A program made the position numbers and the translations under genes. From Spinacia oleracea (taxonomy: Eukaryota; Streptophyta; Magnoliopsida; Caryophyllales; Amaranthaceae), in the NCBI RefSeq assembly GCF_020520425.1, contig NC_079491.1:30619449-30683448 (forward strand): a DNA stretch of 64,000 bases, in the 5' to 3' direction. The notes below the pieces were generated by a model. The model ran no database searches. It was not told where the DNA came from and worked only from the letters and a program-made list of their open reading frames with translations. How positions within the stretch are numbered: the stretch's first letter is position 1; each line of letters starts with the position of its first letter. This document shows positions 11,426 through 22,187 of the stretch, piece after piece.

Positions 11426-12099
11426 ACGCGCCTTTTGAAGAATTTCCTGAGCTGAGATTTGCAGTATTTTTTAGTTTCCTGATATCTTCACCTACCATGT
11501 ACAAGATGTTGACGATTCATGACGGTCGCATGAAATACAAGACTTGCTTTCATCATCAAGTGATCTTTCCATTGACACGAATCTCGGATGCAGGAAACTG
11601 AAATGGAATTTCTACTTGGTTGTCTCTCTCTTTCCCAGTTTTGATTCTCTCTCTCTCCCAAGGCTCAATTTGATCTTTAATTTACTAAGACAAGACAAAT
11701 GTAAATTCCATACATATTCAGTACAAAATTCTTTGAGAATGTAATTTCATTCTCTACTCAGTTGGTGAATTACCTATCCTATGTTGATGCTTTCCTAGTT
11801 TAGCCACTTAAACACCAAACTTCAATCCATGGTGTCGGCATCAGACATTTAGTATCTTTCTATTGTTGTCTCGCTTCTCGTGGTTCCTGTTTTTATTTTT
11901 AATAATTATGCTAACCTTGAGGAAGAACTCCCGGAAAACCTCAGATGAGGTCAGTCAAAGTGCTCTTAAAGCAGTGGAGCAAGCTGTTTCGTGACGGCAA
12001 AGCCTTGCTCTTGACCATTAGATTAAAAAAAAAATAAAAAAAAAATCTATATGTGATTGACGATCTTTTGTATAAGACCAACTTCTTACCAATTAGTTA
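11426..12099 (+). other. Downstream region of the OEP39-like gene
   Basis: Pyrimidine-rich sequence that probably includes the 3' UTR. I see no other gene. Confidence 0.5.
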
Positions 12100-12348
12100 T
12101 AATTTGTCCGTTCTTAAATTAGTTTTATTTTGACATTTTCACCCGTTTCAACTCAATATTTAAACGTACAAATCTCCAAATACGCTTGTTAAAAAATTAT
12201 AAAAGTTTGATATTGTGAAACTAAATATTAAGACAAATAAAACAAGATCTGTGTTTTGAAATACTCGTTGGAAAGATATTAAAATATTCTCTTCAATTGT
12301 GAATAGTCTCAAAATTCCAAATAGGACAAATGTTTAAGAACGGAGGGA
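12100..12348. mobile_element. Stowaway-like MITE, degenerate
   Basis: The left end carries TTTGTCCGTTCTTAAATTAG and the right end AAGAACGGAGGGACTAC, an inverted pair of the CTCCGTTCTTA type. The interior is A+T-rich and non-coding. Confidence 0.6.
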
Positions 12349-12512
12349 CTACTTTATAATTAAATAGTTAAACATCACACATTATGTTCAATAATTATGA
12401 TCAATCAAATTATTAAAATTTGCCATCGAATAGTTATATTTTTATAATGATACTAACGGTCTTATGCGTGAAATGCGGTCTTATAAGAGACCTTTTGTCT
12501 TTTATTATGTTA

Positions 12513-12547
12513 CTAGTTGTTGGACCGTGCGCTAGCGCGCACGGTCC
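12513..12547 (-). mobile_element. Helitron-like 3' terminus (hairpin plus CTAG)
   Basis: A perfect 11-bp stem GGACCGTGCGC/GCGCACGGTCC with loop TAGC lies at 12522-12547. Read on the minus strand it is followed by AACAA, CTAG and T. Hairpin, short spacer and CTRR ending before T are the hallmark of a Helitron 3' end. The 5' TC end and Rep/helicase are not seen; the body would lie to the right. Confidence 0.5.
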
Positions 12548-12952
12548 CCCAAGGGATACAAACATATGTTGTAAAAATATTGCGTAGAAAACCGGGGAAT
12601 TAGCTGGAATAATAAAAACGAACGACTAATGGTTGTAAACTTGAGTACTTGTATTTTTTGGTATATATGCAAAGCTCGTCTTTGTGCAGATATCCAAAGG
12701 CTTACATATTACAGAAAACAAGAAGGTTCCTTCAGTAAACAAATCCGGCTAGGGAGCAAATCCTCAGAATTCTACGAAACAATGAAGGCAACAACAATAC
12801 ACATGCATAGATCATATTTCCTAATTAGTCATTTATAACACAAAAGTGTGAATGGCTTATTAACGCGGAGACACTGAATGCTCTGAGAGAGTCCTATAAA
12901 TGTTATTTATTGTCTTTGGAGTAGTTCTATAACAACCGCCAAATAGAGAAGC

Positions 12953-13037
12953 TCATGCCTTCTGCCAAATTTTCACATAAGAAACTAAATCTTCACCCTG
13001 AACCCCCTGTACTTTGTACTTTGCCGCAGGAAATACA
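12953..13037 (-). CDS. Last coding exon of an unidentified split gene
   Basis: On the minus strand a pyrimidine-rich acceptor ending TTTCCAG precedes an open 28-codon exon (VFPAAKYKVQGVQGE...) ending in TGA at 12953-12955. It joins in phase with the exon at 20087-20133, which ends with two bases of a codon, giving a continuous C-terminus. A second, upstream acceptor 16 nt away would give a shorter frame that meets a stop early, so I prefer this one. I do not recognise the protein family. The lysine/tyrosine-rich soluble tail shows no membrane segment. The intron upstream contains the whole copia element at 14091-20054. Confidence 0.5.
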
Positions 13038-13052
13038 CTGGAAATACAATAC

Positions 13053-14090
13053 ACTGTCAGAAGAGTGAAATTAAATTAGTGACAGAAAATGAGCAAGCTT
13101 AATGCCTTGACATAATTCACAAGGCCTTGTTGTGTCTACTAAATCCGAGACATTTAATAATTTAAAAAGTAATCAGGTAACATAAGTTATGGATGTCTGG
13201 TGGTGTTAATAGACTACGCGCCTCTCTAATGGCTCCCGCCCTGGGTAAGGAGACCTTATCCCTGTGATAATAATATAGACTATTTCATCAAAGTCTTAAC
13301 CCAAAACCTCAAAACCGTAGCCTGCTTACACTGTTACACATCAAATAAGAAGCTCAAATAGTTTGATAAGAAATCGGAAATTTGGAGTCACTCCATTATA
13401 ATTCAAAGCCCAAGAGTAGTGAATCTCTCGGCTCTATTGAAAATGGACTGCGTTGATTGAATATTTGAATCTAATCCAAGATTTTATAAATAACTTCAGA
13501 GAACATTTAACATGTTTAAAAGGGACCATCATCAAGGAAATTATGTAACATTAAGTGCAAACTAAGCATGAAATCCAGAAACTTAGTAGCCTGACTTAGA
13601 TGCATTGTAATATATGTAATGTTATATTTCTAAATCGTATACGTTTCTTGAAAATAAGGGTCTAGTTGAATACCCAACTACCTTTGTCAGTGACATGAGT
13701 CACATGATGCAGATTGGAGTAGCATTTAAACATATAATATAGCCCTAATTTACAATTATATTTTGATCAGTTGCGGGATGCTACTGCAGAATCCTAAATG
13801 CTATTGTTGTAGGGCTATTGGTGTCATTTGTTGAATGTGCAGATGAATCGAAAATCTGGTTGTTGTTTCCAATAGTGTGACTGGGTATTGTGTGATGTGC
13901 TTAAAAAGAAATCCAAACTACTGGTGCTACTGGCCATGATTGAGTGTTCGACTTCTGGTTAATTTTTCAGTTATTACACTCTTTGTGATGAACGTGCTCT
14001 GCAAAATTCAAATCAATTCTTTTTGAGTCAAAAAAAATAGTCAATCATATAGATTTAACAGATGATGATTACAGTTGGGAAAGAAGAAAT
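13053..14090 (-). other. Probable intron of the unidentified gene, left part
   Basis: A+T-rich, no open frame of note. It would continue to the right of the copia insertion up to the donor at 20086. Confidence 0.45.
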
Positions 14091-14816
14091 TGTTGGAAAT
14101 CCTAGTGAGAATACAAAAGAAAAATGAGTGGGGAAAAGGGAATGTAAAAAGTCCCATATGGAAAAAAAGCCAACTACTTCTAATGTTTATATTTGGGGCT
14201 TGAGGGAATCATTTGTTTAAGAAAGCATGTGAGTGGCATGGGTGGTCACAACACACACGCACACGCGCGCGCCGGGCCGGGCTTGGGCGAGGGCCGTGGC
14301 CCTTGGTACTTGGCGGGCGTGGGGTGGGTTTTGTGGGCCGGGTTATTCTTTTTGGTCAAGGGCGGTTTGATTAAGTCAGAAGACTTAATCAACCCACTAA
14401 CTTTGGAAACTGCTCCATTAATCACGTCATTACTTCCCACTAGCCGTTTTATGACTGTTGCAGTTCCCCATTACTCCCGTAACTTCTCCACTAGCCGTTT
14501 TTTGCTGTTGCAGTTTCCCAAAGCCTCATTATAAATTCATCGTTTATTTCCACAAAAGATACAGAAACTTACAATCAATCAATCTCTCAAATTCCTCTCT
14601 TTCTGGGCAAATATTCTGGTCTCCAATCGGGGATTGTGAGTGCACATAATTCTCGGTGTCGTGTAAACCCTGGAGGGCAACCGCAAGTGTTCTACTGCAT
14701 CGGAGGTAGCGCAGAATTGTCTTTTAGAGCAGTGGTCCGGCCACGGCACGACAATCGTTTCAGTTCGTATTACGCAACATCCAGTTAAGTCGTTCCAATT
14801 ACTTATTAAGCTAACA
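14091..14816 (+). repeat. 5' LTR of the copia element (726 bp)
   Basis: Runs from TGTTGGAAATCC to AAGCTAACA. A TATA-like ATTATAAATTC near 14527 would start transcription around 14555. The patch at about 14260-14335 is CA/CG-rich and differs from the 3' LTR in both substitutions and length, unlike the rest of the LTR. Confidence 0.92.
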
Positions 14817-14817
14817 A

Positions 14818-14831
14818 TCTAAAAGACAATT
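14818..14831 (+). promoter_or_regulatory. Atypical primer region complementary to the LTR
   Basis: TCTAAAAGACAATT, one base after the LTR end, is the exact reverse complement of AATTGTCTTTTAGA at 14715-14728 inside the LTR. No TGG-type tRNA primer site is seen here. The RNA can therefore form a 14-bp hairpin at the place where minus-strand synthesis normally starts. Confidence 0.6.
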
Positions 14832-14839
14832 GTTCTGTT

Positions 14840-15532
14840 ATGGCTATGAATATGTCGAAATTTCTTATTCCTGATATGTCGAAATTGGAACCTCTTGATG
14901 GGAAAAACTATAAACGTTGGGCTGTTAGGATGAGATTTTATTTGGAGCAAATTGATGTTGCGTATGTTATTTCTGATGTTGTGAAACCTGTTAATGATGA
15001 TGAATTGCATGATTTTGAGGTTAAGTTTGCTAAGGATGATAGAACCTGTAAGGGAATGTTGTTGCATCATATGTCGAATGTTTTGCTTGACATTTACATG
15101 GGCTATAATCATGCTAGGGATATTTGGGATGGTTTAGAGAAAAAGTATGGAACTGATGATGCCGATACGAAACGTTATTGTGTTAGTAAATGGTTAGGTT
15201 TTCAAGTTGAAGATGATAAACCTATTATTGATCAGATTCATGCATATGAGAATATCTGTATTGCTATGGCTGCCGAGGGTTTAAGTATATGTGATATAAC
15301 TCTTGCTATTGTTTTAATTGAGAAACTGCCACCCTCATGGAAAGACTTTAGAAACCAGTTAATGCATAAGAAGAAAGACCTTACCCTAGAGGAACTCGTA
15401 GGTCACCTAAAAATTGAGGAGGAGAACCGTATTAAGGATAAGGGTCAATCTGTATTTTCTGGGTCTGCTAAAGCTAATCTGGTTGAACCTAGGGGCAATT
15501 TCTATTCTGATAAGTTTAAGGGGGAAGGGTAG
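14840..15532 (+). CDS. Copia Gag (capsid part)
   Basis: 230 codons from ATG at 14840 to TAG at 15530. The [20 protein letters not shown] start and the later [12 protein letters not shown] segment are typical of the copia Gag (UBN2/Retrotran_gag_2 type) that packs the RNA into particles. The frame stops just before the zinc knuckle, which continues in another frame because of one extra base near 15530; copia Gag normally runs into Pol in one frame. Confidence 0.88.
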   Translation: MAMNMSKFLIPDMSKLEPLDGKNYKRWAVRMRFYLEQIDVAYVISDVVKPVNDDELHDFEVKFAKDDRTCKGMLLHHMSNVLLDIYMGYNHARDIWDGLEKKYGTDDADTKRYCVSKWLGFQVEDDKPIIDQIHAYENICIAMAAEGLSICDITLAIVLIEKLPPSWKDFRNQLMHKKKDLTLEELVGHLKIEEENRIKDKGQSVFSGSAKANLVEPRGNFYSDKFKGEG

Positions 15533-18500
15533 TCAGTTCAAGCCTCAAGGGAAAATTCAGAAGTATAAGTTTAAGGGTAACTGTTTTGAATGTGGGAAGG
15601 CTGGTCACAAGTCCAGGGATTGCAGGGTCAAGAAGAAGCCAGATCAGAATCAAGCTCACCTTGTTGAAGCAGTTGCTGATCCTAACAATTTTATTGCTGT
15701 TGTTTCAGAAGCTAATCTGGCAGGTGATGTTGCTGAGTGGATAGTTGATACAGGAGCAACCAGGCACATTTGCACCAACAAAGAAATGTTCACTTCCTAC
15801 GAGAAGACTGATGGTGAAAATGTATTCATGGGTAACTCTGCTTCTGCAACTGTTCAAGGCAAAGGGAAGATCGTTCTCACTCTCACTTCTAGAAAAACAC
15901 TCACTTTAACTAATGTTTTGCATGTTCCAGAAATGCGTAGGAATTTAATTTCCGGTAGTTTACTTATGAAAGCTGGTTTGAAGTTGTCCTTTGATTCTGA
16001 TAGGCTAGTTATTACTCACGATGGGGAATTTGTGGGAAAGGGTTTTTGTAATGGGGGGTTGTTTACTCTTGATGTTTCCATTGAAATTATGAATAAGAAA
16101 GCTAGTACTTCTCCTGCTTATATTGCTGAGTCTATTGATTTATGGCATGCTAGATTGGGTCATGTTAATATTGCTTCAATTAAAAAACTCAAACAAATGA
16201 ACATGATTCCAAGCTTTTCTAAAACTGATTTTGGAAAATGTGAAGTATGTGTTGAAGCAAAATTTGCAAAGAAACCCTTTAAATCAATAGATAGACAGAC
16301 AGAAGTACTAGAACTTGTTCATAGTGACTTGGGGGATTTTAAAAACTATGAAAGCAGGGGCGGTAAAAGATATTACATTACTTTTGTTGATGACTGCTCT
16401 AGATTCACCATGGTTTATCTTCTCAGGTCTAAGGATGAGGCTGAGGAGATGTTCCTCAAGTACAAGGCTGAAGTTGAAAACCAGCTAGACAGGAAAATCA
16501 AGAGACTTAGGAGTGATAGGGGGGGTGAGTATGACCCTAACACTCTTAAGGCGTTTTGTGAACAAAATGGTATAGTTCACGAAACAGCAGCTCCTTACAC
16601 ACCCGAACAAAACGGGATTGCTGAAAGGAAAAATAGAACTTTAAAAAATATGATGAATTCAATGCTTATTAGTTCTGGGCTTCCTGATAATATGTGGGGG
16701 GAAGCTATTCTTTCTGCTTGTCATGTTTTGAACAGGGTGCCTCACAAGAAGCTGGACAAGACCCCATATGAGCTATGGAAAGGTCGAGCACCAAGCCTGA
16801 AATACTTGAAAGTGTGGGGGTGCTTAGCAAAGGTTGCCTTACCTAGTTTCAAAAGAGACAAGATTGGTCCCAAAACGGTTGATTCTATCTTTATTGGTTA
16901 TGCTTATCAAAGTTCTGCTTATCGTTTTTTGGTTAAAGGTGCTAACAACTCTTATGCAAGTGGTAACATTATTGAAGCAAGAGATGCTGAGTTTTTTGAA
17001 AACACTTTTCCTTTAAAGATCTCTTGCATTAGTAATGATGTACCATCATCTAGCACCTCTAATGCTTTACCCATTGCTCCTTGTTCCACTACTAATAATG
17101 AGTCTGATTTAGAACCAAGGAGAAGCAAAATGGCAAGAAAGGAAACAAGTTATGGTGATGATTTTGTTACTGCTTTCCTAACTGAACCTTTCTTGATTAC
17201 TGATGATTTTGTGTATGTATTTATCCTAGAAGACGACCCTAGAACCTATGAAGAGGCAATGAGGTCGGTTGATGCAGTTTTCTGGAAAGAGGCCATTGAT
17301 AGCGAGCTTCAGTCAATCCTAAGTAATAATACTTGGGAATTGGTTGATCTGCCTAGAGGTTGTAAACCCATCACCTGTAAGTGGATTTTTAGGAAAAAGT
17401 TGAAATCATGTGGGTCCATTGATAAATATAAGGCCAGGATTGTGGTAAGGGGTTTTACTCAAAAACATGGCATTGATTATTTTGATACATACTCTCCTGT
17501 AACTAAGATTGCAACCATTAGAACCTTAATTGCTCTTGCATGCATTCATGATCTTGTTGTGCATCAAATGGATGTGAAAACTGCATTTTTGAATGGTGAT
17601 TTAGATGAAGAGATTTATATGGTTCAACCTGAAGGTTTTGTTGTTCCAGGTCAAGAAAACAAAGTTTGTAAACTAGTCAAGTCATTGTATGGGCTTAAGC
17701 AAGCGCCTAAGCAATGGCATGACAAGTTTGACAAGACGATGACTAGTAATGGCTATCATGTAAATGAAGGTGATTCTTGCGTTTATTATAAACATGATTC
17801 TTCTGGTTGTGTGATTATTTGTCTTTATGTGGATGACATGCTAATTTTTGGTACTGATTTGGATCGAGTGAATGAAACAAAAGAATTTTTGAGTTCAAAA
17901 TTTGAAATGAAAGATATGGGTGAGGCAGATGTGATTTTGGGAGTGAAAATTATTAGAACTCCAAATGGCATTTGTCTCAGCCAAGCTCACTATGTTGAAA
18001 AGCTTCTTAAAAAGTTTGATTCATTTTATGTCGATCCAATCAAGACCCCTTATGATATAAGCATTCATTTAAAGAAAAACAAAGGTGATCCTGTCTGTCA
18101 ATCTGAGTATGCTAAAATTATTGGTAGTGTCATGTTTCTCATGAACTATACTAGACCTGACATTGCCTATTCTGTAAGTAGATTGAGCAGGTACACCCAT
18201 AACCCAAGCAATGAGCATTGGGGTGCGTTAAGGCGATTGCTTAGGTACCTAAGGGGTACCATGGATTGGGGATTGCACTACTCCAAATTTCCAGGAGCAT
18301 TGGAGGGTTATTGTGATGCCAACTGGGTATCCGGAAATGATGAAGTCAACTCCACTAGTGGTTATGTCTTCACCCTAGGGGGTGGAGCTGTCTCTTGGAA
18401 ATCCTGTAAGCAATCTTGTACTGCTATGTCTACTATGGAATCTGAGTTTATTGCTCTTGAATTGGCAGGTCATGAGGCAGAATGGTTGAGGAACGTGCTT

Positions 18501-18776
18501 GCAGATATTCCACTGTGGGGGAAGCCAGCTCCTTCAGTTGCACTTCATTGTGATTCGCAATCTGCTATTGCCGTGGCAAACAACCAAGCCTACAATGGAA
18601 AGAAAAGACACATTCGTTTGAGGCACAAGGCTGTCAAAGAATTGCTGTCAAGTGGAGTGATATCACTGGACTATGTCAAGTCCGAAAAGAACATCGCGGA
18701 TCCGTTAACGAAAGGCCTATGTAAGAAACTAGTTTTGCAAACGTCGGAGGGGATGGGCTTGAGGCCCATTGGATGA
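15531..18776 (+). CDS. Copia nucleocapsid-protease-integrase-RT-RNase H
   Basis: One open frame of about 1080 codons ending at the TGA at 18774. Domains in order: CCHC knuckle at about 15582-15623 ([14 protein letters not shown]); aspartic protease DTGA at about 15747; GAG-pre-integrase ([10 protein letters not shown]) at about 16140; integrase core with the RSDRGGEY acidic segment at about 16512; RT with YVDDM at about 17826; and RNase H with YCDANW at about 18310 and the MESEF segment. The order integrase before RT defines Ty1/copia. I see no stops or missing catalytic residues. Its N-terminal junction to Gag is broken by one base. Confidence 0.92.
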   Translation, partial: SQFKPQGKIQKYKFKGNCFECGKAGHKSRDCRVKKKPDQNQAHLVEAVADPNNFIAVVSEANLAGDVAEWIVDTGATRHICTNKEMFTSYEKTDGENVFMGNSASATVQGKGKIVLTLTSRKTLTLTNVLHVPEMRRNLISGSLLMKAGLKLSFDSDRLVITHDGEFVGKGFCNGGLFTLDVSIEIMNKKASTSPAYIAESIDLWHARLGHVNIASIKKLKQMNMIPSFSKTDFGKCEVCVEAKFAKKPFKSIDRQTEVLELVHSDLGDFKNYESRGGKRYYITFVDDCSRFTMVYLLRSKDEAEEMFLKYKAEVENQLDRKIKRLRSDRGGEYDPNTLKAFCEQNGIVHETAAPYTPEQNGIAERKNRTLKNMMNSMLISSGLPDNMWGEAILSACHVLNRVPHKKLDKTPYELWKGRAPSLKYLKVWGCLAKVALPSFKRDKIGPKTVDSIFIGYAYQSSAYRFLVKGANNSYASGNIIEARDAEFFENTFPLKISCISNDVPSSSTSNALPIAPCSTTNNESDLEPRRSKMARKETSYGDDFVTAFLTEPFLITDDFVYVFILEDDPRTYEEAMRSVDAVFWKEAIDSELQSILSNNTWELVDLPRGCKPITCKWIFRKKLKSCGSIDKYKARIVVRGFTQKHGIDYFDTYSPVTKIATIRTLIALACIHDLVVHQMDVKTAFLNGDLDEEIYMVQPEGFVVPGQENKVCKLVKSLYGLKQAPKQWHDKFDKTMTSNGYHVNEGDSCVYYKHDSSGCVIICLYVDDMLIFGTDLDRVNETKEFLSSKFEMKDMGEADVILGVKIIRTPNGICLSQAHYVEKLLKKFDSFYVDPIKTPYDISIHLKKNKGDPVCQSEYAKIIGSVMFLMNYTRPDIAYSVSRLSRYTHNPSNEHWGALRRLLRYLRGTMDWGLHYSKFPGALEGYCDANWVSGNDEVNSTSGYVFTLGGGAVSWKSCKQSCTAMSTMESEFIALELAGHEAEWLRNVLADIPLWGKPAPSVALHCDSQSAIAVANNQAYNGKKRHIRLRHKAVKELLSSGVISLDYVKSEKNIADPLTKGLCKKLVLQTSEGMGLRPIG

Positions 18777-19333
18777 ATTGTAAGGTAATGAACTCCTACT
18801 CACCATGAGTTCAAAGGGGAACATTATGTAATAATTCAGAAGCACAAATTTTATTTTCTGTCCATCCCTTAGATGTTTATGATGTGCTTGCTATTATTGA
18901 ACGAGGGTGAGCATACGGCTCTTAATGAACCCATATCCATATTTTTGGTGGTGTGATGTAGCTCACACTTGATGGGATTCACCTACTTAGGTGTGGAAGT
19001 GAGGCCGCTTCCTATGAGAATTGCATGGGCTATTCTCTAGAGCACCTATGAGCATCCAGGTTATGGGCGTATGGCCAGTATAATGCGTCACTTTTATTGG
19101 TGGTGATTCAGAATATCATACATGTTCAATTGTGTGCTTTGAGTAATGAGTTTCTAACCCCCTATTAAGTTCAATACGAAAGTCACTTGGTAGGAAAGAG
19201 ATTCTAGCTTGAATGTCACTAAGTGTCAATTCAAGTCGCAAGACATTGACACCTATTCAATTGTTTGTTTTGCCCAGAAATTCAATTCTTTTACTTCTTT
19301 CTTTTTCTTCTCATCTTCGGACCTGTGGGGGAT
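18777..19333 (+). other. 3' untranslated region and polypurine tract of the copia element
   Basis: About 550 non-coding bases follow the Pol stop. The GTGGGGGAT at 19325-19333, directly before the 3' LTR, is the polypurine tract that primes plus-strand synthesis. Confidence 0.75.
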
Positions 19334-20054
19334 TGTTGGAAATCCTAGTGAGAATACAAAAGAAAAATGAGTGGGGAAAAGGGAATGTGAAAAGTCCCAC
19401 ATGGAAAAAAAGCCAACTACTTCTAATGTTTATATTTGGGGGCTTGAGGGAATCTTTTGTTTAAGAAAGCATGTGAGTGGCATGGGTGGTCACAACACAC
19501 ACACGCGCGCGCGCGCGCCGGGCCGGGCTCGGGCGAGGGCCTTGGGCCTTGGCGAATGCGGTTCGCGGGCGTGGGCCGGGTTATTCTTTTTGGTCAAGGG
19601 CGGTTTGATTAAGTCAGAAGACTTAATCAACCCACTACCTTTGGAAACTGCTCCATTAATCACGTCATTACTTCCCACTAGCCGTTTTATGACTGTTGCA
19701 GTTCCCCATTACTCCCGTAACTTCTCCACTAGCCGTTTTTTGCTGTTGCAGTTTCCCAAAGCCTCATTATAAATTCATCGTTTATTTCCACAAAAGATAC
19801 AGAAACTTACAATCAATCAATCTCTCAAATTCCTCTCTTTCTGGGCAAATATTCTGGTCTCCAATCGGGGATTGTGAGTGCACATAATTCTCGGTGTCGT
19901 GTAAACCCTGGAGGGCAACCGCAAGTGTTCTACTGCATCGGAGGTAGCGGGGAATTGTCTTTTAGAGCAGTGGTCCGGCCACGGCACGACAATCGTTTCA
20001 GTTCGTATTACGCAACATCCAGTTAAGTCGTTCCAATTACTTATTAAGCTAACA
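19334..20054 (+). repeat. 3' LTR of the copia element (721 bp)
   Basis: Same ends as the 5' LTR. It differs mainly in the GC-rich stretch at about 19500-19580. It also carries the AATTGTCTTTTAGA segment complementary to the region after the 5' LTR. Confidence 0.92.
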
Positions 20055-20086
20055 GAAATCTCACTTTGAAACCACTATAAGCTCAC

Positions 20087-20133
20087 AGTGAGTCGTAGAT
20101 CCCCGACATGATTGGCAGAGAGTTCAAGAAAGC
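20087..20133 (-). CDS. Internal exon of the unidentified split gene
   Basis: On the minus strand a strong acceptor (CTGTTTCTTTCAG) precedes a 47-nt exon encoding AFLNSLPIMSGIYDS plus two bases, with donor GTGAGC. It joins in phase with 12953-13037 across the intron that holds the copia element, whose 3' LTR ends only 32 bp away. The protein family is not recognised. Confidence 0.5.
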
Positions 20134-21054
20134 CTGAAAGAAACAGATTATTGCAAATTAAAATGATAATTCATCAAGGTGATTAAAGAAAGGCACTAAA
20201 AGGTTAGCATCCCTCAAAATCCATCAATCAAAATTTTTTTGCCACAACCAAGTCACATTTACAGTCTCTCAAAATTCAAAGGAAAAATTCCTAGTTTACT
20301 GAATTATTGAGAAATTACCTTCTCTTCTGGGTTTGAAAATTCACTTAAATTTTTAGCACAAGCAACAAACATTCTGACTGATCTTCCTAATACTCCGTAA
20401 TAGAATATGGAAATGGGGAACTCTTTTTCCTAACTTTAGTTTATGATGTTAGTAGCCTTGTTAACAAAAGCAAGTTATTAGTCTTGTATTACCATAAAAA
20501 GATCACATACAACTTACAAGTCGACAAGCACATTAAGATGAATCATCCAGGAGAGTTTAATGTCATTATATCTCAGTTTTCAACAACAAACAAGAACAAG
20601 CACCTTAAAACCAAAAGGCCATCACAACAAAAGATCAAATGTTCATTTGCAACATTCAACTATTATCAAGAGCAGACGAATATCATAACTCTCAACAATA
20701 AACTACAAAAAATGCAACAAAGAGATAATCAAGATTATCAATCATATCCCTTCTTCACATAATATTGCTGAAATCAAGAACACTTAACAGAAAATCAATA
20801 TGTAAACTAAATTACTTCTATAGTTCCAAAAATAATCATACATTCATAAAGAAAATGATTACCACAAATTTTAAAAGCCAAGGGCGCCATTGATTTTAGC
20901 AGAAGTAACCTTAACCGTCTCAGATTTATTACTGCAAACCAAACCATTCACCATAATTAGATTTATTCTCTGTTTAAAATGACTTCATAACTACTACTAG
21001 TGGCCGTCCAAGTACGCAAAAGTTTTACCTCTTTCTTTTTCAGTTTCATAGTTT
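20134..21054. other. Probable intron and a further candidate exon
   Basis: Mostly A+T-rich. On the minus strand an acceptor (TTTGGTTTGCAG) at about 20932 precedes a short possible exon (20910-20931, NKSETVK) that would join 20087-20133 in phase if the weak donor AAG/GTTACT is used. That exon is speculative. Exons further upstream are not seen; they may lie beyond the inserted elements. Confidence 0.3.
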
Positions 21055-21359
21055 TGATTTCGAGGTCCCACTGGAACCGAGATCCGTCGTTTCCGAATGT
21101 TCATAAATAGAGTACTTAATGAATAATATGTCACTTAAATACTTGATCCGTTCACGTACTATTTGTGTGACCCTACGGGTTCAGTCAAGAGTAAGTTGTG
21201 GATTAATATTATTAATTCCACTTGAACTGAAGCGGCCTCTAGCTAGGCATTCAGTTCACTTGATCTCACTGAATTTATTAACTTATTAATTAATACTGGA
21301 CCGCATTTATTAGACTTAACATTAAATACATACTTGGACTAAGGGCATTATTTCCTTCA
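21055..21359 (-). repeat. Truncated copia LTR fragment
   Basis: The minus strand starts TGAAGGAAATAATGCCCTTA and matches, with scattered changes, the first about 300 bp of the LTRs at 45578 and 54483. The remainder of that LTR is absent. The fragment abuts the copia remnant that follows. Confidence 0.8.
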
Positions 21360-21360
21360 T

Positions 21361-22086
21361 GAAGTACCATACTTAAGTGCAATAGGGGCATTGATGTACC
21401 TTGCTAGTCATACGGAACCTGACATATCATTTACAGTAAATCTGTTAGCAAGGTTTAGCTCATGTCCAACTCGAAGACATTGGAATGGGATAAAACATGT
21501 ACTTCGTTACGTCCAAGGAACGAAAGATATGAGATTATTCTTTTCTAACCAGAGCAAAGAAGACTTAATTGGCTTTGCATATGCAGGGTATTTGTCTGAT
21601 CCCCATAATGCTCGATCACAAACATGATATGTGTTCACATGTGGTGGTACTGCCATGTCTTGGCGTTCCATGAAGCAAACTATTGCAGCTACTTCTTCTA
21701 ACCATGCAGAAATTTTAGCTATCCAAGAAGCTAGTCGTGAATGTGTATGGTTAAGGTCTGTAATTCAACACATACGAGAAGATTGTGGCATATCCACAGG
21801 GAAAGAAGCTCCAACAGTTATGTATGAGGATAGTGCAGCATGCATTGCACATCTCAAGGATGGATACATCAAAGGTGATAGAACAAAGCACCTTTTACCA
21901 AAATTCTTCTTCACCCATGACCTGCAGAAGAATGGTGATGTATAGGTTCTGCAGATTCGTTCAAGTGAAAATTTTGCAGACCTATTTACCAAGGCGCTTT
22001 CAACTGCTACTTTCAAGAAATTAGTTTACCAGATTGGATTGCGTCGACTGAAAAATCTCAAGTTATGTAATCATGAGGGTGAGTAG
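21361..22086 (+). pseudogene. Decayed copia RT C-terminus and RNase H
   Basis: The frame from 21361 reads the end of RT (SAIGALMYLASHTEPD, HVLRYVQGTKD) and RNase H (MSWRSMKQ, SSNHAEILAIQEA, ENFADLFTKAL). Two in-frame stops break it, at about 21625 and 21942. The first catalytic aspartate region of RNase H reads FAYAGY where a YxDADY-like motif is expected. The 5' part of the element is gone. The end at 22084 is followed by a 3' flank, a MITE, a polypurine tract and an LTR remnant. Confidence 0.85.
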
Positions 22087-22187
22087 ATGCGCGCTGCACT
22101 CTTTTTCCCTTAACCATGGTTTTTTTCCCATTGGGTTTTCCTCGTAAGGTTTTTATTGAGACAGCATAGTACGCGCATTAGGAAATA

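Larger units (their letters stand above)
14091..20054 (+). mobile_element. Nearly intact Ty1/copia retrotransposon, TSD GAAAT
   Basis: Two LTRs (14091-14816 and 19334-20054) bound an internal region with Gag and Pol in copia order. The direct repeat GAAAT is at 14086-14090 and 20055-20059. Outside a GC-rich patch the LTRs are almost identical by eye, so insertion looks recent. The one coding lesion I see is an extra base at about 15530. No standard tRNA-iMet primer site follows the 5' LTR. Confidence 0.93.

Noticed and set aside
20484..20762. 92-codon plus-strand frame
   Set aside because: Asn/Gln/Lys/Thr-rich product of an A-rich stretch, with no known family and no splice context.
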